The notes under the pieces are model-generated. The model was not told where the DNA came from and ran no database searches. It saw only the letters and a list, made by a program, of their open reading frames with translations. This document shows, one piece after another, positions 4,757 through 5,687 of a stretch of 5,687 nt of DNA (positions are counted from its first letter, which is position 1; the number at the start of each line of letters is the position of its first letter). A program made the translations under genes and the position numbers. This DNA comes from an uncultured Oscillospiraceae bacterium (GTDB lineage: Bacteria; Bacillota; Clostridia; Oscillospirales; Oscillospiraceae): positions 1-5,687 of the forward strand of contig CAKUHW010000079.1 in the NCBI GenBank assembly GCA_934659415.1. The letters run 5' to 3'.

Positions 4757-5687
4757 CAGGCGGACGCCCGTCTCGGGGTCGAACAGATAGCAGCGCTTTT
4801 CCGACAGACGCAGGTGAACCTCCTGACCGGGGCGTACATACTCCTCCGCGTTGAGGATAGCACGAACCGGCTGGCCCGCCAGAGTGAAGGAGACCACCTG
4901 ATCCTGACCCCGCATCTCCACGTCGGTCAGTGTGACAGACAGATCACCGCCCAGCGCCCACGCCTCCGGACGGATGCCCATTTTAGCATGTCCGGCGTAG
5001 TCAGATCTGCAGGGCAGACGCAGGCCATTTTCCAGAACAGCCGAACCGCCGCCGACCTGCACATCCACATAGGAAATAGGCGGATTGCCCATGAAGGATG
5101 CCACAAAGCTGTTGGCGGGATCCATGTACATCTCATGGGCACCGGCGACCTGCTGCACCACACCCTGACGCATCAGCACGATCTCATCCGTGATGCTCAT
5201 GGCCTCTTCCTGATCGTGGGTAACAAAGATGGTGGTCACCTTGGATTCCTGCTGGATACGGCGAATTTCTGACCGCATTTCCATGCGCAGGCGGGCATCC
5301 AGATTGCTGAGAGGCTCGTCCAGCAGCAGAACATCGGGCTTTTTTACCAGCGCACGGGCAATCGCGACACGCTGCTGCTGACCGCCGGAAAGTTGACCGG
5401 GCTTGCGGTCCAGCAAGGACTCGATCTGGACCAGCTTGGCAATCTCATCGGTCGCGGCGTTACGCTTGGCACGGGAATACGGCCTTCCGGTTTCCGGATC
5501 CTTTATGTTCGACAGAGGGAATGTGATGTTGTCCCGGACTGTCATGTGGGGATACAGTGCGTAGTTTTGGAATACCAGACCGATATTCCGCTTCTCCGGC
5601 ATCAGGGTGGTCACATCCCGGTCGCCGAACATGATTTCGCCGTCCGTAACACCCTCCCGACCGGCAATCATGTAGAGAGTCGTAGAC
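4754..5687 (-). CDS. ABC importer ATP-binding subunit, MalK/UgpC/MsmX type, N-terminus cut by window end
   Basis: The ATPase that powers the importer, acting as a dimer on the cytoplasmic face. The frame is open to the window edge: before the Met at 5671 it reads STTLY, the end of Walker A (GKSTTL), and base 5687 gives a final G, as in an AAG lysine codon. About 35-45 N-terminal residues are missing. Counting from the Met at 5671, the Q-loop is LVFQNYALYPHM (32-43), the ABC signature is LSGGQQQRVAIARAL (94-108), Walker B is DVLLLDEPLSNLDA (113-126), and the switch histidine is in TIFVTHDQEEA (147-157). All key residues are intact. From about 200 to the end is the OB/TOBE regulatory domain seen in MalK-type subunits, with the family motif GIRPEAW (232-238). 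An extra loop at 54-72 (SNIKDPETGRPYSRAKRNA) is normal in this subfamily. It is the first visible gene of the operon; its promoter lies beyond the window. Confidence 0.96.
   Translation of the reverse strand, partial: STTLYMIAGREGVTDGEIMFGDRDVTTLMPEKRNIGLVFQNYALYPHMTVRDNITFPLSNIKDPETGRPYSRAKRNAATDEIAKLVQIESLLDRKPGQLSGGQQQRVAIARALVKKPDVLLLDEPLSNLDARLRMEMRSEIRRIQQESKVTTIFVTHDQEEAMSITDEIVLMRQGVVQQVAGAHEMYMDPANSFVASFMGNPPISYVDVQVGGGSAVLENGLRLPCRSDYAGHAKMGIRPEAWALGGDLSVTLTDVEMRGQDQVVSFTLAGQPVRAILNAEEYVRPGQEVHLRLSEKRCYLFDPETGVRL

Noticed and set aside
1..5687. tRNA, rRNA, CRISPR array, insertion sequence or attachment site
   Set aside because: I looked for repeats with regular spacing, transposase-like frames, terminal inverted repeats and cloverleaf patterns and saw none. 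Nearly all bases are taken by six genes; the longest gap is 133 bases.

Overview
The window is a bacterial chromosomal segment in which every gene I can support lies on the minus strand, so it reads right to left. Moderately high G+C, strong GGAGG ribosome sites, tight gene spacing, a Gram-positive-type lipoprotein binding protein and many cysteines in the proteins together suggest a moderately GC-rich anaerobic Firmicute, such as an Oscillospiraceae-type gut clostridium. This placement is an inference from style, not a match to a known genome.

Positions 5687 down to 870 hold five co-directional genes spaced like one operon. They are an ABC importer ATPase of the MalK/UgpC/MsmX type (5' end cut by the window edge just after the Walker A lysine), two inner-membrane permeases of the UgpA/MalF and UgpE/MalG types, a solute-binding lipoprotein, and a 210-residue protein. 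The first four form a complete CUT1-type importer for a sugar, sugar derivative or glycerophospho-compound; the substrate cannot be read from the sequence. The operon promoter lies beyond 5687.

The fifth gene (870-1502) is the unusual one. It closely resembles the C-terminal region that follows the AAA+ ATPase module in the replication-associated protein RarA/MgsA, but it has no ATPase module and is the last gene of a transporter operon. Why a RarA-type helical domain is made alone with a sugar importer is the main open question here.

Positions 737-869 are a short intergenic region. It holds a near-ideal hairpin terminator that ends the operon and, directly next to it, a candidate sigma-70-type promoter and ribosome site for the last gene. 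That gene (736 to beyond position 1) encodes an AraC-family regulator with an N-terminal cupin-like sensor and a C-terminal double helix-turn-helix cut by the window start. It is the obvious candidate to control the importer operon, although it appears to be transcribed separately. No RNA genes, mobile elements, CRISPR arrays or long repeats were seen.
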